Positions 14,175-21,723 of a stretch of DNA of 21,744 nt are shown here, piece after piece (position 1 is the first letter of the stretch; the number at the start of each line of letters is the position of its first letter). Under the pieces are notes generated by a model. It made no database searches. It was not told the origin of the DNA and saw nothing but the letters and a program-made list of their open reading frames with translations. The translations under genes and the position numbers were made by a program. The DNA is taken from the NCBI GenBank assembly GCA_004555765.1, contig SFHG01000027.1, positions 1 through 21,744 on the forward strand, read 5' to 3'. Origin of the DNA: Bacteroidales bacterium. GTDB taxonomy: Bacteria; Bacteroidota; Bacteroidia; Bacteroidales; Porphyromonadaceae.

Positions 14175-15182
14175 ATGGAGATAAAAGAGATAGGGAAAGA
14201 GGGGCTTGTCGAACGCATAAGCAAGTTATTCGGAGAGGGGCAGGGCGGAGGTCACGCTGATTTTGGAGGTTACGGCGTCGCATCGTCTCTCGGAGGTCGC
14301 GGGCTTTCGGCATCGGTGCTACTGATGGAGGGCGTTGATTTCGATCTCGTGTATTTCCCGCTCAATTATCTCGGCTTCAAGACCGTCACGTCCGCTGTGG
14401 CAGGTATTTACGGCAGCGGAGGGAAGCCGGATCATCTCTCACTTGTGTTGGGGATTTCGCAACGCTTCCAAGTCGAAGATGTCGAGTTTTTTATGCGGGG
14501 CGTGTCCGAGGCCTGCCGTTTCTATGGAGTCGACTTGAGCTTCTTTGACCTCACTTCTTCGCTCACGGGATTTGCGATAAGCGCCACCTCATTCGGTGAG
14601 AGTGCTTACGGTACCACCGGACAACAGGCAGATCCGGGAGAGCTCATTTGCGTCACCGGAGATCTCGGCGCCGCCTATATGGGCTTGCAACTGATGGTGC
14701 GGGAGAAAAAAGCGTTTGACGCCACGATAGACTTCCATCCCGACTTCGGAGGTAGGGAGTATCTCCTGGAGAGACAGCTTAAGCCGGTGTTGCCGGTACC
14801 CGTTTTGGAGGCTCTCGGGGAAAGTCGGGTGCATCTTACTTTTTTGTCCGTGCTTAGATCCGGACTCTCGGATGCACTTGTCCGTATGTCCCGGATCTCC
14901 GGAGTCGGCTGCCGCATTTACGAGAAATCGCTCCCCATCGACTTCCAGACCGTCCGTATGTCGGAGGATTTCGGACTTGACCCGTCTCTTGCGGCTATGC
15001 ACGGCGGTGAGGACTATCAGTTCCTTTTTACCGTCCCTTTGACCGACAAAGAGCGAATTGACGCATTGACCGGAGTGACGGCCATAGGATTTACCACCGA
15101 GACCTCCGAAGGGCTGTCCCTCGTGGGACGATCGGGCGGGACGACACCCATCCGTCCCGATGACTACGCAACGAAAGACTGA
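14175..15182 (+). CDS. ThiL-family protein lacking the Mg-ATP aspartates (probable pseudoenzyme)
   Basis: This 335-residue protein is colinear with Bacteroidota thiamine-monophosphate kinase (ThiL, AIR-synthase-like fold). Conserved stretches are EGVDFDLVYFPLNYLGFK (52-69), LGISQRFQVEDVE (92-104), TGDLGAAYMGLQLM (161-174), REYLLERQLKP (194-204), GCRIYEKSLPIDFQT (245-259) and HGGEDYQFLF (276-285). From memory of the family, the Mg-ATP motifs should read GDDAA, TTD, SDI, GGDTT and DISDG. Here they read GGYGVA (31-36), ASV (46-48), AGI (76-78), FFDLT (123-127, Asp kept) and VLRSG (226-230). Kinase activity is therefore unlikely, though the ORF is intact. I chose ATG 14175 over the longer frame from 14034 because the promoter lies between them. 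thyA starts 3 nt later. Confidence 0.85.
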   Translation: MEIKEIGKEGLVERISKLFGEGQGGGHADFGGYGVASSLGGRGLSASVLLMEGVDFDLVYFPLNYLGFKTVTSAVAGIYGSGGKPDHLSLVLGISQRFQVEDVEFFMRGVSEACRFYGVDLSFFDLTSSLTGFAISATSFGESAYGTTGQQADPGELICVTGDLGAAYMGLQLMVREKKAFDATIDFHPDFGGREYLLERQLKPVLPVPVLEALGESRVHLTFLSVLRSGLSDALVRMSRISGVGCRIYEKSLPIDFQTVRMSEDFGLDPSLAAMHGGEDYQFLFTVPLTDKERIDALTGVTAIGFTTETSEGLSLVGRSGGTTPIRPDDYATKD

Positions 15183-15185
15183 AAG

Positions 15186-15980
15186 ATGAAACAATACTTA
15201 GACCTGCTCCGCTATACCTTGGAGCACGGCATCAAGAAAGGGGATAGGACGGGCGTGGGGACGCTCAGTTCCTTCGGCCACCAGATGCGGTATGACCTTT
15301 CGGAGGGTTTCCCGCTTGTGACGACGAAGAAGCTGCACCTCAAAAGCATCATTTATGAACTCCTGTGGTTCATAAAAGGGGATACGAATGTAAAGTATCT
15401 CCAAGACCACGGTGTACGCATCTGGAACGAATGGGCGGACGAGAACGGGGACTTGGGACCGATCTACGGTACACAGTGGCGCCATTGGATGGGCAAAGAC
15501 GGCATCGCGCACGACCAGCTGCAGGAGGCTGTGAATACGATCAAAGAGAACCCGGACAGCCGGCGGATCATCGTCAGCTCCTGGAACGTAGGTGAGATCG
15601 CAGAGATGCACCTGCCGCCCTGCCATACGCTCTTCCAATTTTACGTCGCTGACGGCAAGCTTTCCCTCCAACTCTACCAGCGCAGTGCAGACCTCTTCCT
15701 CGGAGTGCCTTTCAATATCGCAAGCTACGCACTCCTGGCGATGATGGTGGCTCAGGTGACCGGCTTGGAGCCGGGGACGTTTGTGCACACTACGGGGGAC
15801 ACGCACCTTTACCTCAATCACCTTGAGCAGGCCAAGCTCCAGCTGTCGCGCGAACCGAGACCTTTGCCCCAAATGATCCTTAATCCCGAGGTAAAAAATC
15901 TCGAGGACTTTGTGTACGAAGATTTCAAGCTTGAGGGGTATGACCCTTGGCCCACGATAAAAGGAGAAGTAGCCGTATGA
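15186..15980 (+). CDS. thyA: Thymidylate synthase
   Basis: At 264 residues it makes dTMP from dUMP using methylene-tetrahydrofolate, producing dihydrofolate. The active-site cysteine is C146 in LPPCHTLFQF, the same position and total length as E. coli ThyA. DRTGVGTLS (20-28, phosphate-binding Arg), IWNEWADENGDLGPIYG, the RRIIVSSWN loop, QLYQRSADLFLGVPFNIASY and HTTGDTHLYLNH are all present. Its stop overlaps the folA start (ATGA), coupling it to the enzyme that recycles its dihydrofolate product. Confidence 0.98.
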   Translation: MKQYLDLLRYTLEHGIKKGDRTGVGTLSSFGHQMRYDLSEGFPLVTTKKLHLKSIIYELLWFIKGDTNVKYLQDHGVRIWNEWADENGDLGPIYGTQWRHWMGKDGIAHDQLQEAVNTIKENPDSRRIIVSSWNVGEIAEMHLPPCHTLFQFYVADGKLSLQLYQRSADLFLGVPFNIASYALLAMMVAQVTGLEPGTFVHTTGDTHLYLNHLEQAKLQLSREPRPLPQMILNPEVKNLEDFVYEDFKLEGYDPWPTIKGEVAV

Positions 15981-16486
15981 AACCGAGTGTGAGCATCATA
16001 GTGGCCATGACGCGCCGGAGAGCCATAGGATTCAAGGGCGATATGCCGTGGAAGATGGAGATGAAAGCCGACCTCAAGCACTTTAAGGAGGTGACGATGG
16101 GACACCCCATAATTATGGGACGAAAGACTTTCGAATCTTTTCCCAAGGGACCACTGCCCGGGCGGAAGAATATCGTCGTCACGAGAAACGCGAACTATAA
16201 GGTCCCGGACGGTGTCTCTGTTGTGTCATCCATCGAAGATGCGCTTAAGGAGGCGGAGGGAGCCGGTGAGGTGTTTGTCATCGGCGGGGCCCAGATCTTC
16301 AGCCAGAGCCTGCACCTTGCGGACAAACTCTACCTCACGATAGTGGAGGGCAACGATTTCCCGGGCGCAGACACGTTTTTCCCCGAAATCGACCCCGACC
16401 TCTGGATCTTGCAAAGCAAAGAGCACCACGAGGCCGATGAGAAGAACAAATACCCGTATTCATTCACCATTTGGACAAGGAAATAA
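15977..16486 (+). CDS. folA: Dihydrofolate reductase
   Basis: At 169 residues it reduces dihydrofolate to tetrahydrofolate with NADPH. SIIVAMTRRRAIGFKGDMPW (6-25) is the N-terminal signature. The catalytic acid is D32 in the ADLKHFK segment. MGRKTFESFP (about 48-57) and VIGGAQIFSQ (nucleotide-binding) are intact. I start it at the ATG overlapping the thyA stop rather than the upstream in-frame TTG (15947), since the family begins at this beta-strand. AGGAG lies 9 nt before the ATG but is also thyA coding sequence, so its role is uncertain. Confidence 0.96.
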   Translation: MKPSVSIIVAMTRRRAIGFKGDMPWKMEMKADLKHFKEVTMGHPIIMGRKTFESFPKGPLPGRKNIVVTRNANYKVPDGVSVVSSIEDALKEAEGAGEVFVIGGAQIFSQSLHLADKLYLTIVEGNDFPGADTFFPEIDPDLWILQSKEHHEADEKNKYPYSFTIWTRK

Positions 16487-16489
16487 ATT

Positions 16490-16873
16490 ATGACGCTTTG
16501 GAATCTTTTCAAAACTGTGGTATGGTGGATCTTCGGCGGTCTGCCTGTGGCGTTCGGTTACGCCGTATCGGGTGCCGTCTGGTGCTTGACGATCATTGGC
16601 ATCCCTTTCGGTCTGCAGGCTTTTAAGCTCGCACTCGTGGCTCTGTTCCCCTTCGGGTCGGATATTTCGGACGCGAGAGGAGGTGCGATCGGCTGTGTGG
16701 GTAATGTGATTTGGATCCTTTTCTTCGGGTGGGAGATAGCGCTTACCCACATCGTATTCGGGCTTTTGCTCTGCATAACGATTATCGGCATACCGTGGGG
16801 CAAGATGCACTTTCATATGGTAGGCATCTCTTTTTCTCCGTTTGGAAGGGACGTGAAGGTTCTCACTGATTGA
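16490..16873 (+). CDS. yccF: YccF-family inner-membrane protein
   Basis: This 127-residue protein has the duplicated YccF (DUF307) motif: CLTIIGIPFGLQAFKLA (about 32-48) and CITIIGIPWGKMHFHMV (about 95-111). Each lies next to a hydrophobic segment (VVWWIFGGLPVAFGYAVSGA; NVIWILFFGWEIALTHIVFG). The molecular function of the family is not established. It starts 3 nt after folA, and its stop shares a base with the murI start, so it belongs to the operon. Confidence 0.88.
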   Translation: MTLWNLFKTVVWWIFGGLPVAFGYAVSGAVWCLTIIGIPFGLQAFKLALVALFPFGSDISDARGGAIGCVGNVIWILFFGWEIALTHIVFGLLLCITIIGIPWGKMHFHMVGISFSPFGRDVKVLTD

Positions 16874-17739
16874 TGAAGAATCCGGGTTCTTTTTCTGCTC
16901 CGATAGGGGTTTTTGACTCCGGGTATGGTGGTCTGACGATCCTCGAAGGTCTGTTGGAAGCCTTTCCGGAGTACGACTACCTCTACCTCGGAGATAATGC
17001 ACGCTCTCCTTACGGGCAGCACTCATTTGAGACGATCTACCGGTACACGCGCCAGGCGGTGAACTATCTCTTCTCCAAAGGCTGCCCGTTGGTGCTCTTG
17101 GCGTGCAATACGGCCTCGGCAAGGGCTTTGAGGAGCATACAGCAGATCGACCTTCCGAAGAGCGAAGATCCCTCGCGCCGTGTCCTCGGCATCATCCGAC
17201 CCACCGTCGAAGTCCTTGGGGAGGCTTCACGCAATAAGCACGTAGGGCTTCTGGCCACCAAAGCGACCGTAGAGAGCAATACGTACGGCATTGAGGTCTC
17301 GGAGTATTTCCCCGAAATCAAACTCTCTCAGCATCCCGCACCGATGTGGGTGCCTCTTGTGGAGCAAGGCGAGTACACAGGTAATCCCGGGGTGGATTTC
17401 TTCGTGGAGCGGGAGGTAAAGACACTCCTATCCAAAGACCCCGAAATGGACACCATCCAGCTTGCCTGCACACACTACCCGCTGCTCTTGCCCGTAATCC
17501 GGAAGTTTGTCCCCGATCACATCAAGATCCTCGGGCAGAGCCGTATCATGAATAACGCGACACAAGACTATCTGAGACGTCACCCCGAGATGGAGTCGCG
17601 TCTCTCACGAGGTGGAACGTGTCGATTACTTACCACAGAGAGCGACGCAAAGTTCGGCGAAATGGTCTCCCGCTTCGCCAAAAGTCCCCACTTGTCACAG
17701 GCTCCGGTGGATCACATTGTTTTAGAGACCTCATTATGA
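16873..17739 (+). CDS. murI: Glutamate racemase
   Basis: At 288 residues it interconverts L- and D-glutamate to supply D-Glu for peptidoglycan. GVFDSGYGGLTIL (12-24) carries the first catalytic motif (D15, S16). The two catalytic cysteines are C78 in LACNTASA and C199 in LACTHYPLL. The length is typical. I use the ATG at 16873, overlapping the yccF stop, not the preceding in-frame TTG. Its own stop overlaps the helicase start (ATGA). No frameshift or missing residue is seen. Confidence 0.97.
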   Translation: MKNPGSFSAPIGVFDSGYGGLTILEGLLEAFPEYDYLYLGDNARSPYGQHSFETIYRYTRQAVNYLFSKGCPLVLLACNTASARALRSIQQIDLPKSEDPSRRVLGIIRPTVEVLGEASRNKHVGLLATKATVESNTYGIEVSEYFPEIKLSQHPAPMWVPLVEQGEYTGNPGVDFFVEREVKTLLSKDPEMDTIQLACTHYPLLLPVIRKFVPDHIKILGQSRIMNNATQDYLRRHPEMESRLSRGGTCRLLTTESDAKFGEMVSRFAKSPHLSQAPVDHIVLETSL

Positions 17740-19442
17740 CATTCGAAGACCTCGGCCTCATTAAGCCACTCGAGGAAGCTGTCAGGGACATGGACTTTTC
17801 GCACCCTATGCCGGTGCAGGAAGCCGTCATCCCTCTGCTTCTCGGCGAAAGAAAAGACATCATAGCGCTGGCTCAGACCGGCACAGGAAAGACGGCTGCT
17901 TTCGGGTTGCCCCTGATCCAAAATATCAACCCCGGTGAGAGCTTCCCACAGGCACTGATCCTCTCTCCTACCCGTGAACTCTGCGTCCAGATCTCGCGCG
18001 ACCTTATTCAGTACGCCAAGTATCTCCCCGAGGTGATGATCACCGCCGTGTACGGCGGGGCGAACATAGAGGAGCAGATCCGTAAGATCCAAAAAGGCAC
18101 CCATATCCTCGTAGCCACACCGGGACGTCTCTTGGATCTGATGCGCCGGGGTGCTGTAAAGCTCTCCACGGTTACGGAGGTCGTCCTCGACGAGGCGGAC
18201 CAAATGCTCGACATGGGTTTCCAGGAGGATCTCAAGGCGATCCTGTCCGAAGTGCCGTCCGAGAGGCATCTGATGCTTTTCTCGGCCACGATGCCCGCGG
18301 AGATTAGGTCCATCTCGGAGCAATATCTTCACGACCCGGAGGAGATCACGATAGGGAGTCGCAATTCCACGAACGAGAATATCCGGCACCAATACTTCCT
18401 CGTACCCGCCAAGGACAAATATCTTGCCCTGAAGCGCATCTGCGACTACTATCCCGACATCTACGGGATCATCTTCTGCCGCACCCGAAAGGACACCGGG
18501 GAGGTCGCCGATCTATTGATTCAAGACGGATATAACGCCGACGCACTCCACGGGGACTTGAGCCAGTCGCAGCGGGAGTATGTGATGCAAAAGTTCCGCC
18601 ACAGGGGCATTCAGCTTCTTGTAGCTACCGATGTGGCAGCAAGAGGACTTGATGTCCAAAACCTCACCCACGTCATCCATTATGCTCTGCCGGAGGACGC
18701 CGAGATCTACACGCACCGAAGCGGGCGCACGGCGAGGGCGGGGAAGAGCGGTCTTTCGATAGCCATCTGCCACGTGCGGGAGCAATCGCGTCTCCGTCTC
18801 ATCGAAAAGACTGTCGGGATCGAATTCGAGTACCGCAAACTGCCGACCGGAGCCGAGATCTGCGAGAAACAGATCTTCAAGATGGTTGACGAGATCGAGA
18901 ATACCGTCCCCGTTGAGACGGTCGTCGCCCCGCTCTTGTCCGTCGTCTCCAAAAGGCTTTCCTGGTTGGATCGGGAAGAGCTTCTGTCCCGTTTTCTTTA
19001 CACTCAGATGTCCGAGCTTCTCCACTACTACGAGCGGGCGGTGCCCATCGAGGAGATCAGTCCCAGGCAGAAAAGGGAGAAGACCGAGCGCCATAAGGGT
19101 GGGGCAGACGGCTTTGCCCGGCTGCAAATCAACTTTGGTCGAAAAGACCGTATCTACCCCAATACCCTCATCGAGATCCTTAATCGCTCACTCGGTCACT
19201 TCGTGGAAGTGGGCAAGATCGTCATACAAGACCGGCGTACAGTTTTCGGGGTAAAACCGGAGGACGTGGAGGAGGTCGTCGACGCACTCGGCGCGTACGA
19301 CATCAATGGGCAAAAGGTTACGGTGAAGCAGGTTCGGGATGATGAAGTCGTCGTTGAGGATTTCTCCAAGAAAGGACGTAAAGGAGCCCGAAAGCCCGAC
19401 CGCAAAGGTCGCGAGAAGCCCCGCAGAAAAGGACGATTTTAG
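17736..19442 (+). CDS. DEAD-box RNA helicase with DbpA-type RNA-binding domain
   Basis: 568 residues. Motifs in order: Q-motif (FEDLGLIKPL...PMPVQ), I AQTGTGKT (46-53), Ia PTREL, Ib TPGRLLD, II DEAD (152-155), III SAT (183-185), V VATDVAARGLDV, VI HRSGRTARAG (327-336). A C-terminal DbpA/CsdA-like RRM follows (about 463-535, RLQINFGRKDRIYPNTLIEIL...VGKIVIQDRRTVFGV), then a very basic tail (KKGRKGARKPDRKGREKPRRKGRF). This layout fits a ribosome-assembly or cold-shock helicase (CsdA/DeaD class). The ATG overlapping the murI stop is preferred to the in-frame TTG at 17619, which lies inside murI. It is the last gene of the operon, ending 21 nt from a convergent gene, with no terminator visible. 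Confidence 0.93.
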   Translation: MTFEDLGLIKPLEEAVRDMDFSHPMPVQEAVIPLLLGERKDIIALAQTGTGKTAAFGLPLIQNINPGESFPQALILSPTRELCVQISRDLIQYAKYLPEVMITAVYGGANIEEQIRKIQKGTHILVATPGRLLDLMRRGAVKLSTVTEVVLDEADQMLDMGFQEDLKAILSEVPSERHLMLFSATMPAEIRSISEQYLHDPEEITIGSRNSTNENIRHQYFLVPAKDKYLALKRICDYYPDIYGIIFCRTRKDTGEVADLLIQDGYNADALHGDLSQSQREYVMQKFRHRGIQLLVATDVAARGLDVQNLTHVIHYALPEDAEIYTHRSGRTARAGKSGLSIAICHVREQSRLRLIEKTVGIEFEYRKLPTGAEICEKQIFKMVDEIENTVPVETVVAPLLSVVSKRLSWLDREELLSRFLYTQMSELLHYYERAVPIEEISPRQKREKTERHKGGADGFARLQINFGRKDRIYPNTLIEILNRSLGHFVEVGKIVIQDRRTVFGVKPEDVEEVVDALGAYDINGQKVTVKQVRDDEVVVEDFSKKGRKGARKPDRKGREKPRRKGRF

Positions 19443-19463
19443 GCTCTGCCGCGCGACAGCTCC

Positions 19464-20309
19464 TCAGCGTCTGACTAATTCCAGAGTGTGGGATCTGAGG
19501 CGTGCCGCGATTTCGGAGAGGGAGGACTCTCCCTCGAAGTCTTTGCCCGTAAGCGGCTCTCCTATCGTGACGTGTATCACCTGTCCTTTTTTATTCAGGA
19601 TCTCGGCCGGAAGTCTGAGCCCGTGGAGGGTGTCCGCTACGGTCTGTAAGATGTAGAAAGGAATCGAGTTACGCCCCGAAAAGGCCACGGGATACACCGG
19701 AACCTGCAAAGCCCTAAAGATCCGCATCGAGCTCTCAGACCAGCTTCGCTCGATGGGTTTCCCTTTTCCGATGTGGTACTTGGCCACTGTCCCGGAGGGA
19801 AAGAACCCCACGGGATGTCCCCCTTTTATCCGACGGGCGACTTCGATGATGGGTGAGATGTTTCTCCCGGCCTCATGATTTATGGAGCGGGAAGGGCTTA
19901 CGGAGATCCAGCTGTCGCGGAGCGGTTGGACGCGATCCAGGATGTCGTTGACCACGACCTTGAAGTCTTTGCGTACTGCGCCGATTATCGAGACGAGCAG
20001 AAGGCCGTCCAGACCGCCGAAGGGGTGATTGCTTACGGTGATGAAGCTCTCTTCCTCCGCCATACGCCTCAAGTTGGCTTCTCCCTCGATGTCGTAACGT
20101 ATCTGCACGGCGGGATCTTCGAGTACCGCCGAAGCGAAATCTGCACCGCTGAGCGCGCCGTGTCGCCGGACGAGGTTATTGATCTCCTCTATTCCGAGGG
20201 CTTTGAGAAGCCATCTGCCTATGTTTCTCCCCCACTTGTGTCCGAAGAAACCGCAATGCAAGAGCTCCGGTAGCTCCGAGACATCTATTACGTTCCGAAT
20301 TTCTTCCAT
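19464..20309 (-). CDS. PlsC-like lysophospholipid acyltransferase family protein
   Basis: 281 residues. NHPFGGLDG (94-102) supplies the catalytic His-Asp pair (H95, D101) of the glycerolipid acyltransferase superfamily. FFPSGT (169-174) corresponds to the FPEGT substrate-binding motif, with Ser in place of Glu. The spacing and the SNHP-GG-DG form are typical of the Bacteroidota proteins often labelled putative hemolysin. Some of these acylate glycine or ornithine lipids (GlsA/OlsA), so that role is possible. No signal peptide is seen; membrane association at the cytoplasmic face is expected. Its ATG overlaps the stop of the upstream HAD gene by one base, so the two are translationally coupled. 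Confidence 0.85.
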   Translation of the reverse strand: MEEIRNVIDVSELPELLHCGFFGHKWGRNIGRWLLKALGIEEINNLVRRHGALSGADFASAVLEDPAVQIRYDIEGEANLRRMAEEESFITVSNHPFGGLDGLLLVSIIGAVRKDFKVVVNDILDRVQPLRDSWISVSPSRSINHEAGRNISPIIEVARRIKGGHPVGFFPSGTVAKYHIGKGKPIERSWSESSMRIFRALQVPVYPVAFSGRNSIPFYILQTVADTLHGLRLPAEILNKKGQVIHVTIGEPLTGKDFEGESSLSEIAARLRSHTLELVRR

Positions 20310-21034
20310 TAAAAGAACGCGTTAAGTGTGCGGAGCAGTGGCGGCACTTCTCCAAGTTCCTTTACCTCGTATACCGGCTTGAGAAACTCGCTTCCCCTTT
20401 TGGCTTTTTCCCCGTCCGGATTGTACCAGACGGCCGGGATGCCGGCTGTGAGTGCGCCCTCAATGTCTGCAGCCCAACTGTCCCCCACCATTACGGACTC
20501 GGAGGGACGGGCACCGCTCAGAAGAAACGCGTAGTCAAAGATTCCTTTGTGGGGCTTATTAACCCCCGCGTCCTCGCTCAGGACGATGAGGTCGAAGTAC
20601 TCCATTAAGCCGGCACTCTTTATTTTATTCGTCTGTACCTCTCTGAATCCGTTGGAGAGGACGACGATTTTGTAGTCTTTTTTCAGCTCCCGGAGCATCT
20701 CTTTTGCCCCTTCCACTACTTTGTCTTTTTGCCCTACAAGGTCGAGAAAGAGGTCGTTCAGACCGAGAAGCTCGTCGTCGCTCATCGTGCCGAGACCGGG
20801 TTCCAGGGGCTCGCGGAGACGCCTTAGGATCAGCTCGGGCTTCGTGACCGTGCCCTTCCGGTACTCGTCCCACAGGTGGTCGTTATGTGCCGCGTATGCC
20901 GCGTACCACGGCTCGAAGTTTCCGAGCCTGTCCGCCCAACCCTTTATCTCAAAGAGTTCGTGCATCGCATCCTTGTTGTTCGCTTTGGTGTCCCAGAGCG
21001 TGTCATCGAGGTCTGTGAATACTGTCTTTATCAT
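20309..21034 (-). CDS. HAD-superfamily phosphatase, YjjG-type nucleotidase
   Basis: 241 residues with the four HAD motifs: TDLDDTLWD (nucleophile D8, acid D10), VVLSNGF (S127), NKPHKGIF (K160) and VGDSWAADI (D185, D190). A helical cap lies at about 15-100, as in subfamily IA. Closest by eye to YjjG/YfnB proteins, which dephosphorylate non-canonical pyrimidine nucleoside monophosphates (house-cleaning), but HAD substrate assignment from sequence is unreliable. It is the first gene of the minus-strand pair, with its own promoter. Confidence 0.87.
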   Translation of the reverse strand: MIKTVFTDLDDTLWDTKANNKDAMHELFEIKGWADRLGNFEPWYAAYAAHNDHLWDEYRKGTVTKPELILRRLREPLEPGLGTMSDDELLGLNDLFLDLVGQKDKVVEGAKEMLRELKKDYKIVVLSNGFREVQTNKIKSAGLMEYFDLIVLSEDAGVNKPHKGIFDYAFLLSGARPSESVMVGDSWAADIEGALTAGIPAVWYNPDGEKAKRGSEFLKPVYEVKELGEVPPLLRTLNAFF

Positions 21035-21055
21035 GGACTCCTATTTCTTTTAGCG

Positions 21056-21087
21056 CAAATTTACCGAAAATAGGGACTGTGGGAAAA
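21056..21087 (-). promoter_or_regulatory. Promoter of the HAD phosphatase/acyltransferase pair
   Basis: On the minus strand TTTT (21087-21084), 20 nt, TAAATTTG (21063-21056). The -7 half is exact and the -33 half has one mismatch. The leader to the ATG at 21034 would be very short, about 15 nt. Confidence 0.65.
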
Positions 21088-21219
21088 TGCGGTTTCCGAA
21101 GGAGCACCGGCAGAGAGGGATCCGGTTCCACCCCTTTGGGGGCAGGAAACAGCTCCCGGAAACGGTGTGCGGGGAAATGTCCCGTCTTGAAACCTTTGCA
21201 CGGCTCATTAGCGGAAAAT

Positions 21220-21299
21220 GGTACAGACCGGGAGACAAAATTCGACCCGTACCGGGTCCCGACTTCGGTCTGTACCGGACAAGCTCCTTGGTACGTACC
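21220..21299 (+). repeat. 23-nt array F
   Basis: This is the cleanest array: GGTACAGACC at 21220, GACCCGTACC at 21244, GGTCTGTACC at 21267 and GGTACGTACC at 21290, with steps of 24, 23 and 23. The last core is a perfect palindrome. The spacers have no common sequence. It lies upstream of the minus-strand HAD promoter. Nothing recognisable was seen in 21088-21219. Confidence 0.8.
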
Positions 21300-21323
21300 A
21301 AATTCTCCTCCCATCCGAATCCC

Positions 21324-21563
21324 GCCCCGATAGGGGCAAAAGACCGCGTCAGCGGTCGTAAGAGGTCAAGACGATCGCCCCGATAGGGGCAAAAGACCGC
21401 AGAGCGGTCAAATCTTGGTAGCCCGGGGTTAAGACCCCGTAGGGGTCTTAACCCCGGGGAAGAGAGGTCAAGACGATCGCCCCGATAGGGGCAAAAGACC
21501 GCAGAGCGGTCGAGAGAGGTCAAGACGACCGCCCCGTAGGGGCAAGAGACCGCGTCAGCGGTC
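21324..21563 (+). repeat. 52-nt tandem array of double hairpins
   Basis: Four units each carry hairpin 1 GCCCC(GATA or GTA)GGGGC (21324, 21377, 21479, 21531) followed by hairpin 2 GACCGC-loop-GCGGTC (21342, 21395, 21497, 21548). Units 2-4 are preceded by GAGGTCAAGACGA. The junction from GCGGTC to the next GAGGTC is 4 nt after units 1 and 3, but 54 nt after unit 2, where a palindromic element is inserted. The loops of hairpin 2 alternate between GTCA and AGA, always flanked by intact stems. Confidence 0.85.
21418..21458 (+). repeat. REP-like palindrome, copy 1
   Basis: GTAG (21418-21421) abuts a perfect 17-bp stem: CCCGGGGTTAAGACCCC (21422-21438), 3-nt loop, complement (21442-21458). It sits within the 50-nt insertion that splits units 2 and 3 of the tandem array. 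A GTAG tetranucleotide at the foot of a palindrome is the hallmark of RAYT-mobilised REP elements in enterobacteria. No RAYT transposase gene is in this window. Confidence 0.75.
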
Positions 21564-21586
21564 GAGAGGAAGTAGCCTCGTACGAA

Positions 21587-21655
21587 GACCGCAGAGCGGT
21601 CGACGTGCGGGGAAGAATGACCCGTTTCTTTAATCTTCGACCCCTATGGGGGTCG
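21587..21655 (+). repeat. Solo hairpins right of the tandem array
   Basis: An isolated hairpin 2 (GACCGC-AGA-GCGGTC, 21587-21601) lacks its hairpin 1 partner. A further stem CGACCCC/GGGGTCG follows (21638-21644 with 21649-21655). They look like decayed or partial units of the neighbouring array. Confidence 0.6.
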
Positions 21656-21681
21656 CACAAATAATATATGCCCCTCTTTTA

Positions 21682-21723
21682 CCCGGGGTGTCGACCTCTA
21701 ACGAGGTCTTAACCCCGGGCTAC
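21682..21723 (-). repeat. REP-like palindrome, copy 2 (inverted)
   Basis: On the minus strand it begins GTAGCCCGGGGTTAAGACC, the same 19 nt as copy 1, then closes through TCGTTAGA back to ACCCCGGG. The upper stem is GACCTC/GAGGTC where copy 1 has GACCCC/GGGGTC, so one base pair changed on both sides. Three positions in mid-stem are mismatched. It lies in inverted orientation to copy 1. Confidence 0.7.

Noticed and set aside
13327..14313. 328-codon minus-strand frame over the dnaA end and following gap
   Set aside because: Starts inside the thiL-like gene and runs across array E and dnaA; no motif, and composition follows the opposite strand.
21050..21523. Minus-strand frame with a repeated peptide (DRSAVFCPYRGDRLDL)
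   Set aside because: The peptide repeat only arises because the 102-nt spacing between array units 2 and 3 is a multiple of three; the units are palindromic DNA, and unit 4 at 52 nt is out of frame.
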